In this document: positions 8,690 to 17,028 of the stretch, piece by piece
Position numbering within the stretch: position 1 is the first letter of the stretch
Layout of the letters: each line of letters starts with the position of its first letter
Origin: Chryseobacterium sp. H1D6B
GTDB taxonomy: Bacteria > Bacteroidota > Bacteroidia > Flavobacteriales > Weeksellaceae
Assembly: GCF_029892445.1 (NCBI RefSeq)
Contig: NZ_JARXVJ010000001.1
Location: forward strand, 1,302,001 to 1,366,000
Length of the DNA stretch: 64,000 nt
Reading direction: 5' to 3'
Made by a program: the position numbers and the translations under genes
The notes under the pieces: model-generated
What the model saw: only the letters and a program-made list of their open reading frames with translations
Databases searched by the model: none
What the model was told of the DNA's origin: nothing

Positions 8690-10681
8690 ATGAAATTCAA
8701 TCTTCAATCAGAATATAAACCAACCGGAGATCAGCCTCAGGCTATTGAAAAACTTACCGAAGGAATAGAGATCGGTGAGAAATACCAGACTTTATTGGGG
8801 GTTACGGGTTCGGGGAAAACCTTTACTGTTGCTAATGTAGTCCAAAACGTTCAGAGGCCTACAATCGTTATGGCACACAACAAAACACTGGCCGCACAGC
8901 TCTTCATGGAGTTCAAAGAATTCTTTCCTGACAATGCTATTGAATATTTTGTAAGTTACTACGACTATTATCAGCCCGAGGCCTATATTGCCACAACAGG
9001 AACCTACATAGAAAAAGATTTGAGCATTAACGAAGAAGTTGAAAAGCTGCGCCTTTCTGCGATTGCAAGTCTGCTTTCTGGAAGACGTGATGTTTTAATT
9101 GTAGCTTCTGTTTCTTGTATTTATGGGGTGGGAAATCCCGCCGAATTTCATAAATCACTAATATCTCTAGAAATTGGTGAAAAAACGACAAGAACGGCCC
9201 TTCTTCATTCCTTAGTTAATGCATTGTATGCCAGAACACTTAATGAGTTCCAAAGAGGTACATTTCGTGTAAAAGGAGACGTTATTGATGTTTTCCCAGC
9301 TTACACTGATAATGCGGTGAGAATCCAGTTCTTTGGAGATGAAATTGAAAAAATCCACAGCTTTGATCCTGTTACAGGAAACACAATAGAAAGTTTTGAC
9401 CAGATCCAGATTTATCCAGCAAACCTTTTTGTAACTTCAAAAGAAACCTTAAACGGGGCAATCAGAAGCATTCAGGATGACATGGTAAAACAGGTTGATT
9501 TCTTCCATTCTATTGAAAAACCTTTAGAAGCTAAAAGATTACAGGAAAGAACAGAGCTTGACCTCGAAATGATAAAAGAACTTGGCTACTGTTCTGGAAT
9601 AGAAAACTATTCAAGATATTTAGACGGAAGACTACCCGGATCAAGGCCTTTCTGCCTTCTTGATTATTTCCCAAAAGATTTCCTTATGGTCATAGATGAA
9701 AGCCATGTTACCGTTCCTCAGGTACACGCAATGTATGGAGGCGACCGAAGCAGAAAAGAAGCATTGGTCGAATACGGCTTCAGACTCCCTGCTGCAATGG
9801 ACAACAGGCCTTTAAAATTTGATGAATTTGAAGTTATCCAGAACCAGGTTATCTATGTTTCAGCAACCCCTGCAGATTACGAATTAGAAAAAACCGGAGG
9901 AACGTATGTAGAGCAGCTTATCCGCCCTACTGGTCTTTTAGATCCAGTAATTGAAGTAAGGCCAAGCCAGAACCAGATCGATGATTTAATGGAAGAGATC
10001 CAAAAAAGATCTGACGCTGATGAAAGGGTTTTAGTAACCACTTTAACCAAGAAAATGGCGGAAGAACTTACGAAATACTTTACAAAATTCGGGATCAGAA
10101 CAAGATATATCCACTCTGATGTAGAAACCTTGGAACGTATCCAGATCATGCAGGATCTTCGTCTAGGGCTTTTTGATGTTCTAATCGGCGTCAATCTTTT
10201 AAGGGAAGGTCTAGATTTACCAGAAGTTTCATTAGTTGCCATTTTAGATGCAGACAAGGAAGGAATGCTGAGAAGCAGAAGATCAATGATACAAACCATC
10301 GGCCGTGCGGCAAGAAATATTAACGGGAAGGCTATTCTATATGCTGATAAAATGACAAAATCTATGCAGGCAGCAATAGATGAAACCAACTACCGCCGTG
10401 AAAAACAGATTAAGTATAATACAGACAACGGCAAGGTTCCAACAGCTTTAAACAAAAAAATCTCCGAAAATCTGGTAGGAAGAAGTAAAGATTTCCCAGA
10501 TGAAAAATATACTCAAAAACAACTCTTACAAAAAGTTGCTGAAGTAAAAGCAACCTACGCCAGTGAAGACGTTGAAAAAATGATCGCACAAAAGCAGAAA
10601 GAAATGGAAGGGGCCGCTAAAAATCTTGATTTCATAAAAGCAGCAAAACTACGTGATGAAATTACAGCATTGAAAGGGTAA
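8690..10681 (+). CDS. uvrB: Excinuclease ABC subunit B (UvrB)
   Basis: A 663-residue, full-length UvrB, the damage-verifying helicase of nucleotide excision repair that hands lesions from UvrA to UvrC. Seen in order: Walker A GVTGSGKT (residues 37-44), the beta-hairpin YYDYYQPEAYI (about 92-102), the IDESH Walker B box, the helicase motif GVNLLREGLDLPEV, the QTIGRAARN motif and a C-terminal UVR domain for UvrC contact (about 622-657). The gene stands alone between terminators. The only oddity is the predicted near-absence of a 5' leader. Confidence 0.98.
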   Translation: MKFNLQSEYKPTGDQPQAIEKLTEGIEIGEKYQTLLGVTGSGKTFTVANVVQNVQRPTIVMAHNKTLAAQLFMEFKEFFPDNAIEYFVSYYDYYQPEAYIATTGTYIEKDLSINEEVEKLRLSAIASLLSGRRDVLIVASVSCIYGVGNPAEFHKSLISLEIGEKTTRTALLHSLVNALYARTLNEFQRGTFRVKGDVIDVFPAYTDNAVRIQFFGDEIEKIHSFDPVTGNTIESFDQIQIYPANLFVTSKETLNGAIRSIQDDMVKQVDFFHSIEKPLEAKRLQERTELDLEMIKELGYCSGIENYSRYLDGRLPGSRPFCLLDYFPKDFLMVIDESHVTVPQVHAMYGGDRSRKEALVEYGFRLPAAMDNRPLKFDEFEVIQNQVIYVSATPADYELEKTGGTYVEQLIRPTGLLDPVIEVRPSQNQIDDLMEEIQKRSDADERVLVTTLTKKMAEELTKYFTKFGIRTRYIHSDVETLERIQIMQDLRLGLFDVLIGVNLLREGLDLPEVSLVAILDADKEGMLRSRRSMIQTIGRAARNINGKAILYADKMTKSMQAAIDETNYRREKQIKYNTDNGKVPTALNKKISENLVGRSKDFPDEKYTQKQLLQKVAEVKATYASEDVEKMIAQKQKEMEGAAKNLDFIKAAKLRDEITALKG

Positions 10682-10699
10682 TGCATAAAAAATTATTCT

Positions 10700-10744
10700 T
10701 TAAACATTTCCGGCGGCATCTTCGATGCCGCCGGAAATGTTTAA
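10700..10744. terminator. 21-bp perfect hairpin between convergent genes
   Basis: Positions 10700-10720 pair perfectly with 10724-10744 around a TTC loop. The stem core (CCGGCGGCATC) is very GC-rich for this genome. It lies 18 bases after the uvrB stop and includes the stop codon of the minus-strand gene. It most likely ends transcription from both sides. Confidence 0.75.
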
Positions 10745-11004
10745 AATTTGTAAGTCTTATTGACGGGTTTTTTATAATTTCCCGTTCCTCCCCGAAGCGG
10801 TGTTAATAAATCCATTAAACCATTGAGTTTAATTTCATAGATGGTCGCCAGCTGCATTCCCAGCTTTCCTTTAGGCATTCCTGTTCTGTTGAACCATTCA
10901 AGATAGCTTATCGGCAGGTCAGCAAGAATCGTCCCTTCATGTTTTCCGAACGGCATCTTCATGACACAAATTTCTTTTAATATTTCTGGGTTTATTCCTT
11001 CCAC
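10741..11004 (-). CDS. DUF3820 family protein
   Basis: A small 87-residue cytosolic protein matching the DUF3820 pattern: MPFGKHEGTILADLPISYL, then GMPKGKLG and a NGLMDLLTPLRG end. The function is unknown; some relatives have been named putative quorum-regulated virulence factors, which is not evidence here. It follows the permease gene by 4 bases on the same strand, so it is the last gene of that operon. Met15 and Met17 are possible later starts, but Met1 keeps the usual length. Confidence 0.8.
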   Translation of the reverse strand: MEGINPEILKEICVMKMPFGKHEGTILADLPISYLEWFNRTGMPKGKLGMQLATIYEIKLNGLMDLLTPLRGGTGNYKKPVNKTYKF

Positions 11005-11008
11005 AACT

Positions 11009-12100
11009 TTATATAATTAAATCAACTTTATTATCCGGATCTTCATTATTGTTTGACAGCTTTAGTTCCGGCGGTGTGTCTTCATCTGAAAATTCATTTC
11101 TGTATACCTGGATAAGAAGCAGCGTAAGAGAAATCAAGATCGGTCCGAAAATAAGCCCCATAAAACCAAATAAATTCATTCCCATAATAATTCCGAAAAC
11201 AGTATTTAAAGGATGAATATCTTCTAATTTTTTCAGCAGGGTAAAACGCAGTAAATTATCCGTTAAACCTACTACCACTAAACAATAAATGGCAAGTCCT
11301 ATTCCGTGGCCTGTATCACCCTCAGCGATCATAAAAACGCAGACAGGAATATAAACTATTGCCGCACCGACAACGGGAATCATCGACCCAGCTGCCGTTA
11401 ATGCAAAAAGAAGTACCGGACTCGGTGCCCCAAATATGAAATACCCTATAAGAGCTACAATTCCTTGTCCGATCGCCACCACAGGAATTCCTATTGCATT
11501 CGCCATAATCAGTTTTCTCATCTTATCTCCTATTAAAGAAATATTAGCTCTCTTTAAAGGAGCAGAAGAAGAAAGGATTCTCTCAAAAAACCTAGGTTTT
11601 TCTAAAAGAAAATAAAGAATAAAATACATGGACATAATCACCGTAAGTGTATTGAAAGTACCGCTGAGAGCTGAAGTAGAGATTCTTCCCGCAGAGCTTT
11701 TCACTTTATCCATGTTTTCCTTACTGAGAATATCGAAATTCGTTTTTGAATAAATATAGGAATGTATTTTATCTAAAAACACATTAAACTTGGCCATATA
11801 GGCCTGTGCATTTCCTAATTTATCTATTAAAAGATCTCCTATAAAATAAATGGGTAAAATCAGAATGATCAAACTTGCAAACATCAGCACCAGAGAAGAA
11901 AGCCAGGGTTTCCATTTTTTAACTTCCTGCAGATAAAAATTATACTTCCGGCAGACCACATAGATGGTAATTGCCCCTAAAACCGATGGTATGAAAAGTG
12001 CAAGGTTAAAACAAATTAATCCCGCCAGCACCAAAATAATAGCAAGCAAAGAAACCTGCTTTATTGCTACATTACTTATTTGTTTTTCTTTATTCGCCAT
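11009..12100 (-). CDS. AI-2E family (PerM-like) transporter
   Basis: A 363-residue polytopic inner-membrane protein of the AI-2E/PerM exporter family. Hydrophobic segments are grouped as in the family: two pairs near the N-terminus (about 15-45 and 65-90), a middle segment near 150-170, and four to five toward the C-terminus. The conserved GxxxPVVGAAIVYIPV-type and GIIMGMNLFGFMGLIFGPI stretches are visible. Family members export solutes or sodium ions; a role in autoinducer-2 export is not implied. It starts 2 bases downstream of the 12.1-12.8 kb membrane gene, so the two are cotranscribed. Confidence 0.85.
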   Translation of the reverse strand: MANKEKQISNVAIKQVSLLAIILVLAGLICFNLALFIPSVLGAITIYVVCRKYNFYLQEVKKWKPWLSSLVLMFASLIILILPIYFIGDLLIDKLGNAQAYMAKFNVFLDKIHSYIYSKTNFDILSKENMDKVKSSAGRISTSALSGTFNTLTVIMSMYFILYFLLEKPRFFERILSSSAPLKRANISLIGDKMRKLIMANAIGIPVVAIGQGIVALIGYFIFGAPSPVLLFALTAAGSMIPVVGAAIVYIPVCVFMIAEGDTGHGIGLAIYCLVVVGLTDNLLRFTLLKKLEDIHPLNTVFGIIMGMNLFGFMGLIFGPILISLTLLLIQVYRNEFSDEDTPPELKLSNNNEDPDNKVDLII

Positions 12101-12102
12101 TA

Positions 12103-12840
12103 TTATTTATTAAACATTATTTGCCTTGGTTTTCCTAAAAAGGCACAGTAAGCAGAATACATTACGACCATAATAAATGGAGCCGTAATAATAAGTCCTA
12201 TTCCACAAAGGATAATGCCGCAGGCACTTATCAAAAGCCCTAAAACAGTTGTTCCTAAAAATGTACCATAGTTTTGTTTCGCAATATTGTAAGATTTTCC
12301 TAATGCTTCAACTGCCGTTGCATTTTCAAAAAGTAAGATAGGGTATCCCAGCATTAATAAAGGATAAACAAAGAAAAACGGGATGAAACACAACCACATC
12401 GCAACAGTAGATATCAGACCTGAAAGAATACTGTAAATCAAAATATTAACGAAATTCTGGCGGTATCCTATAAACAGATCCGAAAATTCAATTGGGTTCT
12501 TTGTATTGTATTTGTTAACGATATAAATCAGTCCCACATACAAAGGAGCAAGCAACAGTCCTAAAAGTCCTGACAACGTAATATAAAGTGAAAATCCGGG
12601 TGCATTCCAATAATGGAAATTCGAAAAATCTCCGCCTGCATCTTTGATCCCTTCTGCAAAACCTGCAGAATTAAAACCACTTATAGACTGTATAAGAACC
12701 CCGCCAATAATATAAACCACCATTGCGGCAACTGCATAAAGAAAAACTCCTTTATACATTTCAAAAGCATGCGAAATAATAGACCCCGTATCTTTATTTG
12801 GAACGGAGCCCTGCTGATCAAATTCGTTAAATTCAGACAT
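12103..12840 (-). CDS. Multi-pass membrane protein, function unknown
   Basis: A 245-residue protein with about six hydrophobic segments and no recognised catalytic motif. A short polar N-terminus precedes the first segment near residue 33. The sequence EFSDLFIGY near residue 120 is echoed by ELGDLFAGY in the neighbouring gene at 12.9-13.6 kb, so the two look like distant paralogues. Similar proteins are sometimes mis-named beta-carotene monooxygenase; I see no support for that. It leads the operon with the AI-2E-type permease and the DUF3820 gene. Confidence 0.7.
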   Translation of the reverse strand: MSEFNEFDQQGSVPNKDTGSIISHAFEMYKGVFLYAVAAMVVYIIGGVLIQSISGFNSAGFAEGIKDAGGDFSNFHYWNAPGFSLYITLSGLLGLLLAPLYVGLIYIVNKYNTKNPIEFSDLFIGYRQNFVNILIYSILSGLISTVAMWLCFIPFFFVYPLLMLGYPILLFENATAVEALGKSYNIAKQNYGTFLGTTVLGLLISACGIILCGIGLIITAPFIMVVMYSAYCAFLGKPRQIMFNK

Positions 12841-12862
12841 AGCTATTTTTTTTATGTTTTAC

Positions 12863-12870
12863 CAAATTTA
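12863..12870 (-). promoter_or_regulatory. -7 element (TAAATTTG on the minus strand)
   Basis: An exact TAnnTTTG match 22 bases before the start at 12840. It would drive the three-gene minus-strand operon. Confidence 0.55.
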
Positions 12871-12909
12871 ATTTTTTTTGATATAAAAAGCATTAAATAG
12901 AGTGAAATT

Positions 12910-13632
12910 TTAACCCTTTTCAGAAAAGACGGTCTTATAAAGTGAATAAATTATCGCATTCCAAAACGGGAACGTAAACAGCCCGCCTATAAAAAATACG
13001 GCAAATCCAATATATTTAAAGATAACAGCAACAATAATGCAGACGAATATTTCTACATAATACATTTTAAGCGCTTTAAAGTTTAAAGAAACCGCTTCAA
13101 ATATTCTCTTATCCATAAAAAACATAAGAGGAGCCACAAATAATGTAAGAGCTACCCAGACTACAGCAAGAATTATAGTTTGAAACGTATATATGTAAAC
13201 GAAAAACCAGAACATGTAGTAGCTGATATATTTAAAGAAGTTGAGTCCGTTATATCCTGCAAATAAATCTCCAAGCTCTATTTTTTCATTCAGGTCTATT
13301 TTTCTAAAGATTTGATAAAACCCTAAATTGAGCGGATATAAAAAGATAGTTACCCCCATAATTGCTAAAGAAAACTTTTGATATCCGTCTGTAGCCGCCA
13401 TTTTTGCAATTTCAGCAGAATATACGTCAAGTCCTTGTTTCATATATTTCATTGCTTCCTGGCTCTGCTCCATGATTCCGTATTTTGCAGAAAAGAAAAA
13501 GAAAACCGTAAGAAAGATCCCAAAGTATATTATGGAAAACATTAATTGGAACAGTAAGGTCTTATTCCAATAAAAAAAAGCTTGTTTTAATATAAAGTCA
13601 ATTCCTGGTTTTTGAGGATATTTGTGCTGCAT
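12910..13632 (-). CDS. Multi-pass membrane protein, function unknown
   Basis: A 240-residue hydrophobic protein with about five or six membrane segments. It shares the (E)xxDLFxGY motif and overall plan with its downstream neighbour at 12.1 kb but is strongly diverged. The N-terminus (about 25 residues) is polar. No enzyme motif is visible. It is 69 bases upstream of the next minus-strand gene, which has its own predicted promoter, so it may be a separate unit. Confidence 0.68.
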   Translation of the reverse strand: MQHKYPQKPGIDFILKQAFFYWNKTLLFQLMFSIIYFGIFLTVFFFFSAKYGIMEQSQEAMKYMKQGLDVYSAEIAKMAATDGYQKFSLAIMGVTIFLYPLNLGFYQIFRKIDLNEKIELGDLFAGYNGLNFFKYISYYMFWFFVYIYTFQTIILAVVWVALTLFVAPLMFFMDKRIFEAVSLNFKALKMYYVEIFVCIIVAVIFKYIGFAVFFIGGLFTFPFWNAIIYSLYKTVFSEKG

Positions 13633-13648
13633 TTAAAAATATTTAGTG

Positions 13649-13656
13649 CAAAAGTA
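13649..13656 (-). promoter_or_regulatory. -7 element (TACTTTTG on the minus strand)
   Basis: An exact match 16 bases before the start at 13632. It is arranged back to back with the pabB promoter. Confidence 0.55.
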
Positions 13657-13668
13657 AACATCAATAAG

Positions 13669-13676
13669 TACTTTTG
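13669..13676 (+). promoter_or_regulatory. -7 element of pabB (TACTTTTG)
   Basis: An exact TAnnTTTG match ending 4 bases before the chosen pabB ATG at 13681. It predicts a leaderless or near-leaderless message and excludes in-frame starts further upstream. Confidence 0.55.
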
Positions 13677-13680
13677 TCGA

Positions 13681-14658
13681 ATGTTTTCAGTGAATCATCA
13701 AAAATTTATGGAAATGGATGAGCTTTCTGGTCAGGGAACCCCTTTCTTTTTCCTCATCGATTTCATGTTGGATAATGTTGAAATATACCAAGAGTCAGAA
13801 ATAGAAAATTCCGGCTTACTAATTGATTTTCAAAGCTATTCAAACACAAAAATTAAGCAAGAATTAAATAAAATAATTGAATGGAATTCATTTCCCGAAT
13901 CATTAGAAAGTTTTAAAACCGGATTTGAGGAAGTTCAAAAAAATATACGTCTTGGGAATTCATATCTGACAAATTATACCCGAAAAACAAGAATTGAAAC
14001 GAATTTAACTCTTGAAGAAATTTTTTATCACTCAAAAGCGAAGTATAAAGTTTTTTATAAAGATTTTTTTGTATTTTTTTCTCCTGAAATTTTTGTGAAA
14101 ATTATTGACGGCAAAATTCTAACATATCCGATGAAAGGTACTATTGATGCTTCTTTGGAAAATGCAGAAGAAATTTTGAAGAATGACAAAAAGGAAAAAG
14201 CCGAACACTATACGGTAGTAGATTTGCTGCGAAATGATCTCAGCATGGTAGCAGATGATGTGAAAGTGGATAAATTCCAGCATATTGACTTCATCAAAAC
14301 CCAGCAGAAAGACCTGTATACTATGAGTTCAGAGATTTCAGGGAATTTAAAGCCTGAATTTGATGGAAAAGTTGGAAGTATTATGAAAAAGTTGCTTCCC
14401 GCAGGCTCTATCTTAGGAGCCCCAAAACCTAAAACATTGGAAATTATTCTAAATGCAGAAGGACATGAAAGAGGATACTACACAGGAGTATGCGGATGGT
14501 TTGACGGCAAAAACCTTGACAGCTGCGTGATGATCCGTTTTATTGAAAAAGAAAATGACACCTTATATTTCAAAAGCGGAGGCGGAATAACGCACATGAG
14601 CAAATTAGAAGACGAATATCAGGAAATGAAAAATAAAATTTATGTCCCAATTCATTGA
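13681..14658 (+). CDS. pabB: Aminodeoxychorismate synthase component I
   Basis: A chorismate-binding enzyme of about 325 residues. It makes 4-amino-4-deoxychorismate from chorismate and ammonia for folate synthesis. Seen are the C-terminal family motifs: YPMKGTIDAS, VVDLLRNDLSMVA, LLPAGSILGAPKPKTLEI, YTGVCGWFDG and IRFIEKE. It is short because the N-terminal part found in anthranilate synthase is reduced. The start at 13681 is chosen because an in-frame extension to 13612 would cross the promoter. Its 3' end overlaps the next gene by 17 bases, and that gene supplies the following step. Confidence 0.88.
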   Translation: MFSVNHQKFMEMDELSGQGTPFFFLIDFMLDNVEIYQESEIENSGLLIDFQSYSNTKIKQELNKIIEWNSFPESLESFKTGFEEVQKNIRLGNSYLTNYTRKTRIETNLTLEEIFYHSKAKYKVFYKDFFVFFSPEIFVKIIDGKILTYPMKGTIDASLENAEEILKNDKKEKAEHYTVVDLLRNDLSMVADDVKVDKFQHIDFIKTQQKDLYTMSSEISGNLKPEFDGKVGSIMKKLLPAGSILGAPKPKTLEIILNAEGHERGYYTGVCGWFDGKNLDSCVMIRFIEKENDTLYFKSGGGITHMSKLEDEYQEMKNKIYVPIH

Positions 14659-15268
14659 AAGTATTAAAGTAGAAGATCAGGAAGTTTTCCTGCTGGATCT
14701 TCACCAAAAACGTGTAAATCAAACTTTCGCCCATTTTGGGAAAGAAGGGTCAATAGATCTTGCAAAAATCTATAAAAACCTAGAGCATGATGAAGACGGA
14801 TTATTCAAATTAAGAATATCTTATGACCTGGATAAAAAAGTACGCACTCAGATGATTCCTTATGCCATTCCAGAAATACAGGATTTCAAGCTGGTGGAAA
14901 ACAACAGTTTTGATTACTCTTTTAAGTTTGAAGACCGTAAGGAACTGGAAAAAATGAAAATGAAGGCTAAAGCTGAGGAAATCATTATTATAAAAAATAA
15001 TCATATCACAGACACCTCTTTCTCTAATCTTTTATTCCTCAAAGGAAAGGAATGGTTTACACCGTCAACTTACCTGTTAAACGGGGTACAAAGACAAAAT
15101 CTTTTAAAACAGAAAAAAATAAAAGAACGTGAAATTACTTTACAGAACATAAAGGAATTTTCGCATTTTCAATTAATTAATGCTTTAAATGATTTTGATG
15201 ATATGTTCATTTATCCTATCGACAGAATTGTAAATCTGCCGGGGAATGAAGAATATTTAGATCTTTAA
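14642..15268 (+). CDS. pabC: Class IV aminotransferase, likely 4-amino-4-deoxychorismate lyase
   Basis: A 208-residue PLP enzyme of fold type IV, shorter than typical PabC (about 270). Visible are an N-terminal FIESIKVEDQEVFLLDLHQKR start, LFKLRISYDL, and the cofactor phosphate-binding region TDTSFSNLLFLKG followed by TPSTYLLNGVQRQNLL. It would release pyruvate from aminodeoxychorismate to give p-aminobenzoate. The overlap with pabB implies translational coupling and supports this role, though the gene symbol is inferred from context. It converges on menD with only 2 bases between the stops. Confidence 0.75.
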   Translation: MSQFIESIKVEDQEVFLLDLHQKRVNQTFAHFGKEGSIDLAKIYKNLEHDEDGLFKLRISYDLDKKVRTQMIPYAIPEIQDFKLVENNSFDYSFKFEDRKELEKMKMKAKAEEIIIIKNNHITDTSFSNLLFLKGKEWFTPSTYLLNGVQRQNLLKQKKIKEREITLQNIKEFSHFQLINALNDFDDMFIYPIDRIVNLPGNEEYLDL

Positions 15269-15270
15269 TC

Positions 15271-16941
15271 TTATTGCATAAAGTCGAAATAGGCCTTTAA
15301 AACATCTGCACTGTTCTTCCCATAGGTATTCACTTCTAATATTTTCGGTTTCATATCCGGTTTGAAAAAGTTATCTAAAACTCGGTCAAGCGTAACGTCA
15401 TCTTCTACTTTTGTATAAGAGAAACCGAAATGTTTAGCAAGGAATTCAGCATTTTTATGATGTTTTGTTGCAATGAACTCATCTAAAGTATTGGGATTAG
15501 CATTACCCGGTCCAGGAATAATTTTGAAAATATTCCCTTCACCATTATTGAAGATAATAATCCTGACAAAAGGCGGAATATACTGATTCCATAAACCGTT
15601 TATATCATAGAAAAAGCCAAGATCTCCTGTAATTAATAAAGTAGGATTGGCATTTTTAATGGCAAAACCCATTGCTGTGGAAGTAGAACCGTCTATTCCG
15701 CTCGTACCTCGGTTACAGTATATTTTATTTTTCCCGAAATCAAACAGCTGTGCATATCTAATTGCCGAACTGTTGCTTATATGAATATTATAATTCTCAG
15801 GAATAGTCTGAGACGCTTTATTAAAGAAATAAAAATCAGAGAACTCAACCTGATTTAAAAACTGCCCGTGTTTAGCATCTTTTTTGTCTCTCAGTACATC
15901 CCAAAGGTTGAAATACGGCTTTGGTTCCAGATTAATAAACTTCAGCAGTTTAGAAAAGAATACTTCCGGCTTCACTTCGATCTTCTCCGTTAAAGCAAAA
16001 TAGGTGTCTGGCTGCCAGACTTCGTCAAGATGCCAGTGCTGTTTTGGATGCGCTTTTCTCAGAAACTGCTTTACTTTTTTAGAAACTACGTTCTGTCCTA
16101 CTGTAATTAATAGATCTGGAGCATATGTTTTATAGTCTTCTTCCGTAAAGTTGAAAATATAACGGTCTATATGTTTGAAGAATTTTTCATGGTGCAGATT
16201 AGAATTAGCTTCACTCAAAACCACAACTGAATGGTTTTTCACCAACTGCGTAAGCTGGTTTTCTAGTTCAGGGCTGTAATCCCTTGTTCCCACCAAAAGC
16301 ATGATACGCTGTGAGGTATTCCATTCAGCAACCAGATTAGAAGGAATTTCATATTCTTTATGCTTAATTGTTTTCTCAACAGTAGGAAAAGTAGGCAGTT
16401 CCGAAACTAATTCATACAAAGGCTCTTCCAAAGGAATATTGATATGAACAGGCCCCTGTTTTTCGAAGCATAACTCAATTGCTTTTTTAATGATCTCAAA
16501 ATTAATATCTTCCGCGTTATCCCTGCTGTCTTCCAAAAGCTGAAAATCGCCGTAAGAATGCTGGTGAAAAATACCATTCTGGCGGATGGTCTGTCCGTCA
16601 AAAATATCCACGAAATCTGTAGGCCTGTCTGCACTTAATATCAAAAGCGGAACATTCTGATAAAATGCTTCTGTAACTGCAGGATAATAATTGGCTACAG
16701 CCGAACCGCTCGTACAGGTAATTGCTACAGGTTTTTTCTCACTTATCGCCATCCCCATTCCTACAAAAGCAGCGCTTCTCTCGTCTACAATACTGAAACA
16801 ATTGAAACTGTCTACTTCTGAAAAATGAATCGCCAAAGGGGCATTTCTAGATCCCGGTGAAATAACAATATCTGCAATTCCGTACTGCTGAAGAAGATGC
16901 GCAAGTATTTGAATACTTCTTTTGGAAGAATATTTTTTCAT
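15271..16941 (-). CDS. menD: 2-succinyl-5-enolpyruvyl-6-hydroxy-3-cyclohexene-1-carboxylate synthase
   Basis: A 556-residue thiamine-diphosphate enzyme of menaquinone synthesis. It joins isochorismate and 2-oxoglutarate with loss of CO2. The N-terminal PYR domain begins IVISPGSRNAPLAIHF, followed by TSGSAVANYYPAVTEA and ILSADRP. The C-terminal PP domain has RGTSGIDGSTSTAMG and the GDLGFFYDINGLW...NN ThDP/Mg site. Length and motifs are full. Both menD and the convergent pab genes use chorismate-derived substrates. Menaquinone is the normal respiratory quinone of this phylum. Confidence 0.96.
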   Translation of the reverse strand: MKKYSSKRSIQILAHLLQQYGIADIVISPGSRNAPLAIHFSEVDSFNCFSIVDERSAAFVGMGMAISEKKPVAITCTSGSAVANYYPAVTEAFYQNVPLLILSADRPTDFVDIFDGQTIRQNGIFHQHSYGDFQLLEDSRDNAEDINFEIIKKAIELCFEKQGPVHINIPLEEPLYELVSELPTFPTVEKTIKHKEYEIPSNLVAEWNTSQRIMLLVGTRDYSPELENQLTQLVKNHSVVVLSEANSNLHHEKFFKHIDRYIFNFTEEDYKTYAPDLLITVGQNVVSKKVKQFLRKAHPKQHWHLDEVWQPDTYFALTEKIEVKPEVFFSKLLKFINLEPKPYFNLWDVLRDKKDAKHGQFLNQVEFSDFYFFNKASQTIPENYNIHISNSSAIRYAQLFDFGKNKIYCNRGTSGIDGSTSTAMGFAIKNANPTLLITGDLGFFYDINGLWNQYIPPFVRIIIFNNGEGNIFKIIPGPGNANPNTLDEFIATKHHKNAEFLAKHFGFSYTKVEDDVTLDRVLDNFFKPDMKPKILEVNTYGKNSADVLKAYFDFMQ

Positions 16942-16945
16942 ACAG

Positions 16946-16953
16946 CAAATTTA
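16946..16953 (-). promoter_or_regulatory. -7 element of menD (TAAATTTG on the minus strand)
   Basis: An exact match ending 4 bases from the menD start codon, so a near-leaderless mRNA is predicted. Confidence 0.5.
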
Positions 16954-16998
16954 GTTTATAAATCCTTAATTGTAAAATCATTTAATTTAAAAAAAATG

Positions 16999-17006
16999 TA
17001 ATTTTG
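16999..17006 (+). promoter_or_regulatory. -7 element (TAATTTTG)
   Basis: An exact TAnnTTTG match 22 bases before the oxygenase start at 17029. Confidence 0.55.
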
Positions 17007-17028
17007 CACCACGTAAAATTTCTATAAA

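Noticed and set aside
9877..10389. 170-codon open frame on the minus strand inside uvrB
   Set aside because: It is antisense to a highly conserved gene, shows no recognisable protein and reads as a codon-usage shadow.
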